Shown piece after piece: positions 11,582 to 18,820 of a stretch of 22,311 nucleotides of DNA. The notes beneath the pieces are model-generated. The model had not been told where the DNA came from, ran no database searches, and saw only the letters and a program-made list of their open reading frames with translations. Numbering within the stretch: the stretch's first letter is position 1; every line of letters begins with the position of its first letter. Origin of the DNA: a virus; the IMG/VR virus record IMGVR_UViG_3300012944_000002, positions 64,001 through 86,311 of that record; one strand, written 5' to 3'. The position numbers were made by a program, and so were the translations under genes.

Positions 11582-11885
11582 CCCCCACATCGACCAGGAC
11601 GTACTGGCCCGACTCGCGTCGGCGCTGGAGGCCCTGGCGGACAAGCCGGTCGACCAGAAGCCCGTCGGGATAGACCCCGAGCTCATCTGCCTGACGCCGA
11701 AGCAGGCCGCAGAGGTTCTCGGCGTGACGGAGAACTGGGTCACCGAGCGGATCACTGCGAGGCGGATTCCGTTCACGCTCATCGGCCGCTTCCCGCGGTT
11801 CCGCGCGAAGCACATTCGAGCCATCGCCGAGGCCGACGAGGTCGACCCCACCCGCATCGGCCGATCAGCCCCCGCCGCCGCCTGA
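11544..11885 (+). CDS. xis: Excisionase-like protein (HTH_17/MerR type)
   Basis: The GTG at 11544 follows AAGGGAG with ideal spacing and lies inside the end of the Cro-like gene. Residues about 49-95 of 113 form an excisionase-family winged helix (LTPKQAAEVLGVTENWVTER, then ITARRIPFTLIGRFPRFRAK, HIRAIAEA). Such proteins bind and bend attachment-site DNA and turn integrase toward excision. The first 45 residues are an extra acidic helix. Being in the early rightward transcript, opposite to integrase, it would be made on induction when the repressor is off. It probably serves the second integrase because of proximity; this is inference. Confidence 0.8.
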   Translation: MTRKNLASTPEADPHIDQDVLARLASALEALADKPVDQKPVGIDPELICLTPKQAAEVLGVTENWVTERITARRIPFTLIGRFPRFRAKHIRAIAEADEVDPTRIGRSAPAAA

Positions 11886-11977
11886 CCCCCCGGGCCGCCG
11901 CCGGTTCCGCCAAGCCCCGGCAGCAGCCCTCGCGCACCACCCACCCGTCTGATGAACCCAGATGAAAGGCGGCACAC

Positions 11978-12634
11978 GTGTCTCCTATTCAACCTGATCA
12001 GCCCGAGCTGATCACCAGCCCCCTGACTCCCGAGCGACTCGCCGAGGTCAGCGAGCAGATCAAGACCGTCCTGTCCGACGCGGGCGCTTTCTGCGGCGAC
12101 TGCTCGTTCGAGCCCGGCGACCGCGGCAAGTGCACCGACTGCGAGCGCTGCTACGACGGCTACGCCAACGCGTTGATGCCGATCGTGGAGGCCCTCCGCG
12201 CCGAGGCGAGCGGGCAGCGCGACTACTGGCACTCCCAGACGATGGCCGCAGACGCCCGTCTCCGCGAGTTGGAGGCACGCGTCGCCGAGCTTGAGGGCCG
12301 CACGTCCACCCCGAAGCCCCCGGCTCGCCGCCCGGTCGACCCGAACTCCCGGGCCGCCCGGTTGGCGCGGATCATCGCCGAGAAGTACCCGAAGGACGCC
12401 ACGGCCGAGCCGGTCGACGACGAGACCCTGACCGTCTACGTCACCCCGGCCAGCCTCGGCGACTGGGACTGGTGGCTGGGCCGCTTCCACATCCCCGCGG
12501 GCCGGATGACCTACCGCGGGTCCTACGCCACCGCGACGGGCGAGCTCGGCCACGTCAAGGTGCTGCTGACCGGCCACGGCGTCGGCGCCCTGTACGCCGC
12601 CGAGCGCAACGCCCAGTCGGGCGGCACCCGATGA
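11978..12634 (+). CDS. Early protein with Cys cluster and coiled coil
   Basis: The GTG at 11978 follows AAAGGCGG and begins the first gene of a 15-gene overlapping chain. The 218-residue product has a Cys-rich block at about residues 38-58 (FCGDCSFEPGDRGKCTDCER), likely zinc-binding. A coiled coil follows at about 85-108, then a Pro-rich linker. The C-terminal alpha/beta domain (about 125-205) contains TLTVYVTPASLGDWDWWLGR and a Gly/Val stretch. I do not recognise the C-terminal domain. As the first early gene it may act on host functions. Confidence 0.7.
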   Translation: MSPIQPDQPELITSPLTPERLAEVSEQIKTVLSDAGAFCGDCSFEPGDRGKCTDCERCYDGYANALMPIVEALRAEASGQRDYWHSQTMAADARLRELEARVAELEGRTSTPKPPARRPVDPNSRAARLARIIAEKYPKDATAEPVDDETLTVYVTPASLGDWDWWLGRFHIPAGRMTYRGSYATATGELGHVKVLLTGHGVGALYAAERNAQSGGTR

Positions 12635-12945
12635 CCGCCCCGACGCCTCCGCTGTCGATCGCGGACCTGGACGTGTCGGTGGAGACGCTGCGCGCGGCGA
12701 TGGCTGCGACGCATTCCGAGTCGGACCGGCTCGCGTACTCCCTGGACCTTGAGCTGCTCGCGCACCCGGAGTGCTGCGCGACTGACGCCGACTATCCGGG
12801 CTGGACCCCCAGCCCTCGTCCCAGCGGTGCAGCCGAGACGACCCGTTGCACGTGCGCCCGCTCCTGGGGCCTGCATTCCAAGGGCTGCGCGAAGTACGTC
12901 CCGGGCCACGATCTCGCCTCTTCCGACGGCGGGGAGTCCCAGTGA
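12631..12945 (+). CDS. Small early protein with Cys/His cluster
   Basis: The ATG overlaps the previous stop (ATGA). The 104-residue product is helical in its first half (LRAAMAATHSESDRLAYSLD), has a Cys pair in HPECCATD, and then a cluster Cys73, Cys75, His82, Cys86 (RCTCARSWGLHSKGCAKYVP) that could bind one zinc ion. Family not recognised. It is fully coupled to both neighbours. Confidence 0.65.
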   Translation: MTAPTPPLSIADLDVSVETLRAAMAATHSESDRLAYSLDLELLAHPECCATDADYPGWTPSPRPSGAAETTRCTCARSWGLHSKGCAKYVPGHDLASSDGGESQ

Positions 12946-13286
12946 CCCCCCTCCTGGTGGACCGCAACGGCGAGGTGTGGCGTCCGGCGGGCGTGGCCGC
13001 TGACGGCGACGTGGTGTTGGCGTGCGACAGCCCGAGCAATCCCGACGACCGGGGCGATGGCCCGTCGTACCCGTGGACGCTGAGCCAGGTCGAGAAGCGG
13101 TTCGGCCCGCTGGTTCAGGCGACGGTCGACGCGGAGATGGCTCAGGTCGCCGCGGTGGACGTGACGCTGCACGAGGTGTTCGGCCGGGATGAGTCGACCT
13201 GGCTGCCGGGGCAGACGGCCGACTACCTGGCCGCGATCGGCGACGTGCACGCCCGGTTCCACCCCGAGTTTCGGGTGGTGGCGTGA
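12942..13286 (+). CDS. Hypothetical early protein, 114 residues
   Basis: The GTG overlaps the previous stop (GTGA). The product opens with a beta-hairpin-like stretch (LLVDRNGEVWRPAGVAADGD, then VVLACDS) and continues with helices (LSQVEKRFGPLVQATVDAEM). There is no membrane segment, cysteine motif or known catalytic pattern. The first part reads like a small beta domain seen in several Streptomyces phage early proteins, but I cannot name it. Confidence 0.65.
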   Translation: MTPLLVDRNGEVWRPAGVAADGDVVLACDSPSNPDDRGDGPSYPWTLSQVEKRFGPLVQATVDAEMAQVAAVDVTLHEVFGRDESTWLPGQTADYLAAIGDVHARFHPEFRVVA

Positions 13287-13558
13287 TGGGTGCCGTTGAG
13301 ATCGCTGAGGCGCGCGCCATGTGCGCCGATGACCCACAGGCGTTTCGCCGGGGATTCCAGCGCGGCCTACACGCGGGCGACTTGCTGGTGGATTCGGAGA
13401 GGGAGCTGCGGGCGCTGATCAAGGTCAGCGACCTGTCCGGCGTCGCCGGCTTCCTGGAGGGCTTGGCTGCGGCGCATGCCGAGGCCGGGATGCCCACTAC
13501 GTCGGCCGACCCGTTCTGGCGGCGCAACGCGATGCGGACCAGGCGGGTGGCCGCATGA
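13286..13558 (+). CDS. Hypothetical early helical protein
   Basis: The ATG shares one base with the previous stop (TGATG); a GTG at 13283 is an equal alternative. The 90-residue product is nearly all helical (VEIAEARAMCADDPQAFRRG and LRALIKVSDLSGVAGFLEGL) with a basic C-terminus (WRRNAMRTRRVAA). No family recognised. Confidence 0.6.
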   Translation: MGAVEIAEARAMCADDPQAFRRGFQRGLHAGDLLVDSERELRALIKVSDLSGVAGFLEGLAAAHAEAGMPTTSADPFWRRNAMRTRRVAA

Positions 13559-13707
13559 TCCGCCGCCTCGCCTCCGCCCCGCGCCGGGCTGCTGCCGCGC
13601 TGGTGACCGCCGTCGTGATCGTCACCACGCTCGGCCAGCCCCCTGAGGGCGCGCTGCCCGAACCGACCCAGACCGCCAACCGCAAGCCCAAGGGGGGAGC
13701 GCGATGA
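13555..13707 (+). CDS. Tiny membrane or secreted peptide
   Basis: The ATG overlaps the previous stop (ATGA). The 50-residue peptide has a basic start (MIRRLASAPRRA), one hydrophobic stretch (AAALVTAVVIVTTLG, about residues 12-27) and a polar Pro/Lys tail. This is the pattern of a signal anchor or of a signal peptide on a very small protein. Its coupled position between two genes argues that it is real. Confidence 0.55.
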   Translation: MIRRLASAPRRAAAALVTAVVIVTTLGQPPEGALPEPTQTANRKPKGGAR

Positions 13708-13892
13708 GCGACATCGCCACGCCGGAAGACCGCATCGAAGAGCTGGATCAGTTGGTCGGCAACCTCGAAGACGAATTGTCGGAACTGCGGGACAACTACG
13801 CGGACGTGGTCCGAGAGCGGGACACGCTCAAGGACAAGCTCGACACCGCGCTGGACGAGGCCAACGAGCTCGTTCGGGGGTTGGCCTCATGA
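13704..13892 (+). CDS. Small coiled-coil protein
   Basis: The ATG overlaps the previous stop (ATGA). The 62-residue product is one continuous, acidic coiled coil with leucine heptads (IEELDQLVGNLEDELSELRD, then ERDTLKDKLDTALDEANELV). Short proteins like this can act as dimerising adaptors or inhibitors. No family assignment. Confidence 0.65.
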   Translation: MSDIATPEDRIEELDQLVGNLEDELSELRDNYADVVRERDTLKDKLDTALDEANELVRGLAS

Positions 13893-14407
13893 CCGCCCCG
13901 ACGATCACCTGCACCGTGAACGTGACGGGCCACCAGTGGCACAACGGCTCCTGCCTCTTCTGCGCCGAGCCCGCGCCGACGGTCCCCCTGTTGACCGACG
14001 AGCAGCGTGCCGAGATCCGGGGCCGCGAGGCCGCCGCGACTAAGGGGCCGTGGGGCGTAGTCGAGGACAGGGAGAGCCTGACTCGCTGGGTGTCCAGTGA
14101 GGACGGGATGCTCGACATCAGCTTCGGCTACGTCGGCAACTGCACTCAGGATGACGCCGCTTTCGTCGCTCACGCCCGCACCGACGTACCCGCGCTGCTG
14201 GCGCACCTGGCGGCCGAGGAGCGGGAATCCGCTCACCAGCGCGCCGAGCGGGTGCGGCAGGCCACGGAAGTCGGCCTCGTCCGCTCCGCCCTCGCCGAGA
14301 TCAACAAGGTCCTGGCCTCGCGCGGTGAGGGCCCGACGGGCGACGCGCTCCTCGGCCGCATCGCCGGGATCGTGCGGCGCGTAGAGGCCGCGGGCGGTGC
14401 CTCATGA
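13889..14407 (+). CDS. Ead/Ea22-like phage early protein
   Basis: The ATG overlaps the previous stop (ATGA). The 172-residue product starts with a small Cys/His block (HQWHNGSCLFC). It then shows the phage pattern LTDEQRAEIRGREAAATKGP-W, an acidic middle, and DAAFVAHARTDVPALLAHLA followed by a long helix. The combination of AAT-x-GPW and D-A-x-F-x-AHAR-x-D-V-P-x-LL is widespread in phage early proteins grouped with Ead/Ea22. Their function is not well known. Full coupling to both neighbours. Confidence 0.7.
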   Translation: MTAPTITCTVNVTGHQWHNGSCLFCAEPAPTVPLLTDEQRAEIRGREAAATKGPWGVVEDRESLTRWVSSEDGMLDISFGYVGNCTQDDAAFVAHARTDVPALLAHLAAEERESAHQRAERVRQATEVGLVRSALAEINKVLASRGEGPTGDALLGRIAGIVRRVEAAGGAS

Positions 14408-14634
14408 CCGCCGTGTCGGGTCGCCGCGCCCGGCTGCTGGCGGCGGCCGCCGACCTTGGCGTGCTGACGCTGGCGAGCGCGCGGGACTGGTACCGACGCC
14501 AAGGCTGGTGGCCGACCGATGCTGCCGCCGACCTTGGCGTGCTGGTCGGGACCGGCGATCTGGCGGCCACCGGTTACGGCGCGGCGCGCACGTGGTCCGT
14601 GAACCTGACGTGGCTCCCGGGCGGTGAGGCGTGA
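14404..14634 (+). CDS. Small early protein with internal duplication
   Basis: The ATG overlaps the previous stop (ATGA). The 76-residue product contains the segment AADLGVL twice, encoded by an exact 21-base direct repeat (14446-14466 and 14524-14544), 26 codons apart. Between them lies LASARDWYRRQGWWPTD. The fold is probably helical with an aromatic-rich surface. Family not recognised. Confidence 0.6.
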   Translation: MTAVSGRRARLLAAAADLGVLTLASARDWYRRQGWWPTDAAADLGVLVGTGDLAATGYGAARTWSVNLTWLPGGEA

Positions 14635-14873
14635 TGTTCATCGGCTCGCTGATCGTCCTCGGCGTCGTGGTCGCGCTCACCCTCGTGGCCTTGTTCTCCG
14701 GCCACATCCCGGGCCTGCGCGAGTGGACCGGCGCGGCGCCGCTTCAGGCCGAAGAGCCCGACACCGCCCACTGCTACCCCAAGTCCGTCACCGACGGCTT
14801 CGAACCGCCCGTCACCTGGGACCCGCCCCCCGTCTACCCGCGGCACCCCGAGATCCCGAAGGAGGGGTCGTGA
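14634..14873 (+). CDS. Small membrane protein
   Basis: The ATG shares a base with the previous stop (TGATG). The 79-residue product begins with one membrane helix (FIGSLIVLGVVVALTLVALF, residues about 2-22) and continues with a Pro-rich tail containing one Cys (AHCYPKSV). It may be membrane-attached with the tail on one face. Together with the next gene it forms a pair of small membrane proteins in the early chain. Confidence 0.6.
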   Translation: MFIGSLIVLGVVVALTLVALFSGHIPGLREWTGAAPLQAEEPDTAHCYPKSVTDGFEPPVTWDPPPVYPRHPEIPKEGS

Positions 14874-15019
14874 TGCCGCACTGGCTTTGGATCTGCCTCG
14901 TGATCGGCCTGCCCGCCTGGGTCTCCCTGTCTGTTCCGCTCGGTGTCGCCGTCGGCATGCGCCTCGGACGCAGCGGCGAGCGGTACCCCGCCACACCGCC
15001 GAAGGGAGACGAGAAGTGA
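14873..15019 (+). CDS. Tiny membrane protein
   Basis: The ATG shares a base with the previous stop (TGATG), with GGAGGGG just upstream. The 48-residue product is one long hydrophobic segment (WLWICLVIGLPAWVSLSVPL, residues about 4-32) and a basic, polar tail ending KGDEK. Too small to classify; its coupled position supports it. Confidence 0.55.
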   Translation: MPHWLWICLVIGLPAWVSLSVPLGVAVGMRLGRSGERYPATPPKGDEK

Positions 15020-15366
15020 GCGCCACCACCGCCCGCGAGGCGCTGGACGCGTACATGGTCCACGAGTCCGACGACGACGCGGCCGAATTCGCCCGGCGCG
15101 TTGAGGCCGTCGTGAACGAGGCGCTGGGTGTCGTGCCCGACTTCTTCCAGCCCGACCGCACCTACGCCCGCCGCGACGGCTGCACCTTCCAGTGCTTCGC
15201 CATCACCACCCACCCGGACGGCGGCAGGCGTCTCGCCATCGGCTGGCTCACCGACACCGCCGACTGGACCTTCCTCGCCCAGCAGAACCTCGGGCAGTGG
15301 CTGCATGAGTACGACTGTACTGAGCCGCCCGCCGAGGTCGCAGTCTCCGACGAGGAGGCGCGCTGA
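15016..15366 (+). CDS. Hypothetical early protein, 116 residues
   Basis: The GTG overlaps the previous stop (GTGA). The product begins with helices (REALDAYMVHESDDDAAEFA). A beta-rich core with several aromatics follows (FFQPDRTYARRDGCTFQCFA and RRLAIGWLTDTADWTFLAQQ), with an acidic end. The core looks like a small nucleic-acid or ligand-binding beta fold, but no signature allows a name. Confidence 0.65.
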   Translation: MSATTAREALDAYMVHESDDDAAEFARRVEAVVNEALGVVPDFFQPDRTYARRDGCTFQCFAITTHPDGGRRLAIGWLTDTADWTFLAQQNLGQWLHEYDCTEPPAEVAVSDEEAR

Positions 15367-15605
15367 TGGCCACCGCAACCACCCCGGCCCTCCACCCGCG
15401 TCTCGTCCTGCTGTGCAGCCTGGTGCGTCGCCAGGGCGGCGAGTGGACCCGGGCCCGCGTCGAGCGCGCCTACGCCCAGCACGGCTACGACACGCCCAAG
15501 CACGCCACCCAGCGCCACGACCTCCGGGCCCTGTGCCGCATGGGCGTTCTCGACCTCCGCAGCACACCCGGCCGCCGCTGGTACGTGCCCGCAGGGAGGT
15601 CGTGA
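15366..15605 (+). CDS. Small winged-helix-like protein
   Basis: The ATG shares a base with the previous stop (TGATG). The 79-residue product has the order of a winged helix: helix (RLVLLCSLVRRQGGEWTRAR), second and third helices (YAQHGYDTPKHATQRHDLRA), then a hairpin (GVLDLRSTPGRRWYV). It is basic, consistent with DNA binding. The specific family is not clear. Confidence 0.65.
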   Translation: MATATTPALHPRLVLLCSLVRRQGGEWTRARVERAYAQHGYDTPKHATQRHDLRALCRMGVLDLRSTPGRRWYVPAGRS

Positions 15606-15847
15606 TGGGTCTTGACCCCCAGCGGATGGGCGCCCACTCGGCGGCCCCGTCCGGGCCCAGCGCCACCCGCGCCGCAGCCGTCCACGTCGCCGACCGGATC
15701 GCCGCCGAGCACCCGCACCCGCTCGACGACCAGATGCCCAAGCTCGCGGGCCGGCTCATCGCCAAAGACCCGGCCGCGCGCACCCACCTGCTGGAACTCC
15801 TCGACGAACTCGGCCTCACCAACCAGACCACCAGGGGGCAGGCATGA
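15605..15847 (+). CDS. Small helical early protein
   Basis: The ATG shares a base with the previous stop (TGATG). The 80-residue product is helical and His/Ala-rich (RAAAVHVADRIAAEHPHPLD, then HLLELLDELGL). No motif recognised. Confidence 0.6.
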   Translation: MGLDPQRMGAHSAAPSGPSATRAAAVHVADRIAAEHPHPLDDQMPKLAGRLIAKDPAARTHLLELLDELGLTNQTTRGQA

Positions 15848-16305
15848 GCCGCCAGACCAAGGGCCGCCGCCGACTGTGCGTGACCCGCCGCCAGTGGCGC
15901 GACCGTGCCCGCACCGCCGAGCAGGGCTGGCGCGACGCCGTGGTGCGTATCGCCCTGCTGGAGGACAAGGTCGCCCGCCGCGACGAGGCCGACAAGGCCC
16001 GGCTCGCACGGAAGAAAGTTGACGCCATCGACGTGGGCTCGCTCCAGCTAGAGCTCAAGGCCGCCGGCGAGGCCAGCGAGAAGCTGACCGCCGCCTACCT
16101 GACGGTAAAGGCCGAGCTGCAAGAGGCCACGTCGATGACCTTGCCGCCAATGGAACGCGACACCACCGAGCCAGATCCGGTGGCGCCCATCTACGAGCGC
16201 ACACTCCTCGACCTTGAGCACGCCCGGAAGCTCCGGGCGGACAGCGAAACGACCCGCGAGATGAGCGTCATGACTCTCCCGGAAGCACTCGGGAGCGCCC
16301 GGTGA
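15844..16305 (+). CDS. Coiled-coil early protein
   Basis: The ATG overlaps the previous stop (ATGA). The 153-residue product has a strongly basic N-terminus (MSRQTKGRRRLCVTRRQWRD). Two helical coiled-coil stretches follow (about residues 27-60 and 68-95), then an acidic Pro-rich linker and a final helix (RTLLDLEHARKLRADSETTR). The basic head could bind nucleic acid. No family assignment. Confidence 0.6.
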   Translation: MSRQTKGRRRLCVTRRQWRDRARTAEQGWRDAVVRIALLEDKVARRDEADKARLARKKVDAIDVGSLQLELKAAGEASEKLTAAYLTVKAELQEATSMTLPPMERDTTEPDPVAPIYERTLLDLEHARKLRADSETTREMSVMTLPEALGSAR

Positions 16306-16523
16306 CCGCCCCCGACGTCCTCTACCGCCACCCCGACGGCGCCCTGTACGACGACACGCGCCGCGCCTGGGACGCCCGCCAACTCAGGCCGCTCGCGCCC
16401 GAGCCGAAGCCGCGCCCGCTCCACCACGGCGAGACCTGCGTGTTCCGAGCCAGCCCCGACCTGGTCGATGTCTGCCCCTGCACCCGGCGGCAGCGCGACT
16501 ACCGCGCCAGCCACCCCCACTGA
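16302..16523 (+). CDS. Small hypothetical protein ending the early chain
   Basis: The GTG overlaps the previous stop (GTGA). The 73-residue product has short repeats of aromatic and Asp residues (VLYRHPDGALYDDTRRAW) and a C-terminal Cys group (LVDVCPCTRRQRDYR) with one earlier Cys (ETCVFRAS), possibly metal-binding. It is the fifteenth and last coupled gene; a 14-bp stem terminator follows. Confidence 0.6.
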   Translation: MTAPDVLYRHPDGALYDDTRRAWDARQLRPLAPEPKPRPLHHGETCVFRASPDLVDVCPCTRRQRDYRASHPH

Positions 16524-16524
16524 C

Positions 16525-16565
16525 GGCCGGCGAGCGGGACTGACCACCCGCCCCGCTCGCCGGCC
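16525..16565 (+). terminator. Hairpin ending the early chain
   Basis: A 14-bp perfect stem (GGCCGGCGAGCGGG at 16525-16538 with its complement at 16552-16565) begins two bases after the stop. There is no T run, as is common in actinobacteria. Confidence 0.7.
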
Positions 16566-16631
16566 CACCAGCCAGCCCAGGCCGCGGCCAACCCGCCAAG
16601 GCCCTACCCGACGCATCCCTGGAGACCTCTC

Positions 16632-16910
16632 ATGCGCTCGACCCGTAACCGCATCATCGCCGCCGCCGTGGCAGCCACGGCCGCCATCGGCCTGCTGGCC
16701 GGCTGCGGCGCCAAGTACACCGAGCCGTTCAAGGACGCGCCGAGAAGCGGCAACGACAACGGCAGCCCGGCCGACCTCATCCGCATGCCCGACGGCTTCT
16801 CCAACGCGGCCACCAAGTGCGATATCGGCAACCGGATCTACCTCGCCTACCACGGCGACAACGCCTACGCCGCGATCGCCGTCGTGCCCGGCGACCCCAC
16901 CTGCAAGTAG
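16632..16910 (+). CDS. Putative lipoprotein, candidate superinfection-exclusion protein
   Basis: The ATG at 16632 follows GGAGA. The N-terminus is a lipoprotein signal: basic start (MRSTRNR), hydrophobic core (IIAAAVAATAAIG) and lipobox LLAGC with Cys25 as the lipid-anchored residue. The mature 68 residues are small and soluble (RMPDGFSNAATKCDIGNRIY, then GDPTCK), with two more cysteines that may form a disulfide. Lipoproteins encoded in temperate phage early regions often block entry of related phages. Here that is an inference from signal and position. It is a single-gene unit with hairpins on both sides. Confidence 0.75.
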   Translation: MRSTRNRIIAAAVAATAAIGLLAGCGAKYTEPFKDAPRSGNDNGSPADLIRMPDGFSNAATKCDIGNRIYLAYHGDNAYAAIAVVPGDPTCK

Positions 16911-16966
16911 CCACCCCCAGACGCCGTGCTCGCAGCGCTCCCCCCAGCGCTCGCACGGCCGCCGGC

Positions 16967-17002
16967 CCCGCGCCGCACTCCCTCCCCGAGAGGCGGCGCG
17001 GG
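16967..17002 (+). terminator. Hairpin after the lipoprotein gene
   Basis: CCCGCGCCGC (16967-16976) pairs with GCGGCGCGGG (16993-17002). A smaller AGCGCT/AGCGCT hairpin precedes it at 16934-16951. Confidence 0.6.
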
Positions 17003-17051
17003 ACCTGGCCCAAACCGACCGACCACATCCACAGCAGACCGGAGCAACACC

Positions 17052-17249
17052 GTGAAACTCCAACTCCGAGCCATCGGCAACAGCGCCGACATCGACCAGC
17101 TCGTCTCCACCTTGACCGCCGGCGGGCTCCGCCTCCTCCGCATTCAGCGGGCCCTCGCCGCCCGCGAGCCCGGCGTAGAGCGGGCCTACGTCGACATCGC
17201 GTTCCCCATCGCCACGGCGGTCGATGACGCCACGGGGAGCGCAGCCTGA
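17052..17249 (+). CDS. Small protein upstream of the Sak4-like gene
   Basis: The GTG at 17052 follows GGAGC. The 65-residue product has a strand-helix-strand order (KLQLRAIGNSADIDQLVSTL, LRLLRIQRALAA, RAYVDIAFPI). It shares a base with the start of the recombination ATPase (TGATG), so the two are made together. Family not recognised; a helper of the ATPase is possible from position only. Confidence 0.6.
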   Translation: MKLQLRAIGNSADIDQLVSTLTAGGLRLLRIQRALAAREPGVERAYVDIAFPIATAVDDATGSAA

Positions 17250-18754
17250 TGACGACCTTCACCTTCGCGCCCGCCACCCGCGAGACCGCCAAAGCCCGCA
17301 TCGCCCTCCAGGGCCCCGGCGGCTCGGGCAAGACCAAGTCGGCCCTGCGCATCGCCGAAGGACTCGCCATGGGCGGCCCCATCGGCGTGGTCGACACCGA
17401 GCGAGGCACCGCCCTCAAGTACGCCCCCGTCCCCGGACGCCCCGACATCGAGTCTCACGAGTTCGCCCACCTGCCGATGGCCGTGTGCAGCCCCGAGAAC
17501 CTGATTGCCGCTGTGGCCGCAGCCGAGCAGGCACGCCTCGCCGTCTTGATCATCGACTCGTGGTCGCACTTCTGGGCCGGCAAGGGCGGCCTGCTGGCTC
17601 GCGTCGACCAGGAGTCGAAGAAGCCCGGCCACTTCGGCGGCTCGTATACCGCATGGGCCCCGGTGAACGAGCTGGAGCAGGACATGTTGGACGCCCTGCT
17701 GAACTTCCCCGGCCACGTCATCGTCACCATGCGCACGAAGAACGACTACGAGATGGAGGGCAAGAAGGTCACGAAGGTCGGCGTCAAGACCGTGCAGCGC
17801 GAGGGCGCCGAGTACGAGGTCGACGTAGTCATCGACATGATCGAGGGCACCGGCACGGTCACCAAGACCCGCTATTCGCCGCTGTACAACCTCTCCGTTC
17901 GCCACCCGGGCGAGGACTTGGCCGAGGTCATCCTCGAACAGCTCGGGCAGGGCATCGACCGGGCGCAGGCCATCGTCGATGAGCTGACGACCAACACGCT
18001 GACGTACCCCCGCGCGCGGGAGCTGTACGGGCAGGCCAAGGAGAAGGGGCTTCTCGGTACGGGCGTTCTGCACCCGGGCACGGCCGCGCCGATGACCCTT
18101 GAGGCGCTGATTCTGGAGCGGGGCACGGCGGTCAAGCCCGCTCCGCCGGTCGCCGCCGACGCGCCCGCCGTGAGCCCGGCGCGGGAGGCGCTCGACCAGT
18201 GGGTGGACTCCATGGCGGGCCCGAGTGACGCGGTCCGCCCCGAGGTCGCTCCGGTGCAGCAGCTCCGCGCGGTGCCCGCCGGCGAGCCGGACCAGTGGAC
18301 TACTCCGGCCCCGCAGGTTCAGGCCGAGCCCGAGCAGTTCCTCGGCGAGCCGCAGGAGACCGCGCAGGTGCTCGCCGACAAGGCGGCCACTGCGGCTGAC
18401 CGTGAGCAGTTCCGGAAGGTGTGGTCGCTGGCCAAGACCGGGCGCCTGATGGAGGCGGCCGTGCTCGCGCCGGACACCAAGGAGGCCGACGAACTCGGCA
18501 AGTACCTGACCCGACGCGCGAAGGACTTCGCCGTGCAGCAGCCTGCGCCGACTGGCCGCGTGCTGACCGGCGAGGCCACGTCCGCCCAGGAGCAGGCCGA
18601 GGCCGCCGAACGCGAACTTCGCCAGTGGGCCGAGAGCGTCGGCCTGCCCACCATCGAGGCCGACTTCGAGCAGGCCAAGGGCCTGCCGCTATCCCAGGCC
18701 ACCGCCGGTCAGATCGGCGGATTCCTCACCGAACTCCGCGGCAGTGCCGCGTAA
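17249..18754 (+). CDS. Sak4-like RecA-fold recombination ATPase with long C-terminal extension
   Basis: The N-terminal 250 residues are a RecA-type ATPase: Walker A GPGGSGKT at residues 22-29, a conserved VVDTERGTALKY after strand 2, and Walker B AVLIID at 98-103. They continue with PVNELEQDMLDALLN and HVIVTMRTKNDY. This order is typical of phage Sak4-like proteins, which bind single strands and aid annealing and recombination. From about residue 250 the protein continues with a helical segment (ARELYGQAKEKGLLG), a long Pro/Ala-rich linker and two more helical domains. At 501 residues it is about twice the usual Sak4 length. It lies with a DEDDh exonuclease two genes on, forming a recombination module. 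Confidence 0.8.
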   Translation: MTTFTFAPATRETAKARIALQGPGGSGKTKSALRIAEGLAMGGPIGVVDTERGTALKYAPVPGRPDIESHEFAHLPMAVCSPENLIAAVAAAEQARLAVLIIDSWSHFWAGKGGLLARVDQESKKPGHFGGSYTAWAPVNELEQDMLDALLNFPGHVIVTMRTKNDYEMEGKKVTKVGVKTVQREGAEYEVDVVIDMIEGTGTVTKTRYSPLYNLSVRHPGEDLAEVILEQLGQGIDRAQAIVDELTTNTLTYPRARELYGQAKEKGLLGTGVLHPGTAAPMTLEALILERGTAVKPAPPVAADAPAVSPAREALDQWVDSMAGPSDAVRPEVAPVQQLRAVPAGEPDQWTTPAPQVQAEPEQFLGEPQETAQVLADKAATAADREQFRKVWSLAKTGRLMEAAVLAPDTKEADELGKYLTRRAKDFAVQQPAPTGRVLTGEATSAQEQAEAAERELRQWAESVGLPTIEADFEQAKGLPLSQATAGQIGGFLTELRGSAA

Positions 18755-18774
18755 CCCACCACCCGACACGGGGT

Positions 18775-18797
18775 CGCCGCAGCTCGAATCTGCGGCG
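18775..18797 (+). terminator. Hairpin after the ATPase gene
   Basis: CGCCGCAG (18775-18782) pairs with CTGCGGCG (18790-18797), with GGGG/CCCC extending it beyond one mismatch. It lies just before the ribosome site of the next gene, so it may be a weak terminator or a transcript-processing site. Confidence 0.45.
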
Positions 18798-18820
18798 CCC
18801 CCGCTCCCCAAGGAGATCAC

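Noticed and set aside
11522-13039. 505-codon leftward open frame across excisionase and early genes
   Set aside because: It crosses several well-supported coupled rightward genes, and its product is Arg/Gly/Pro-rich without domains.
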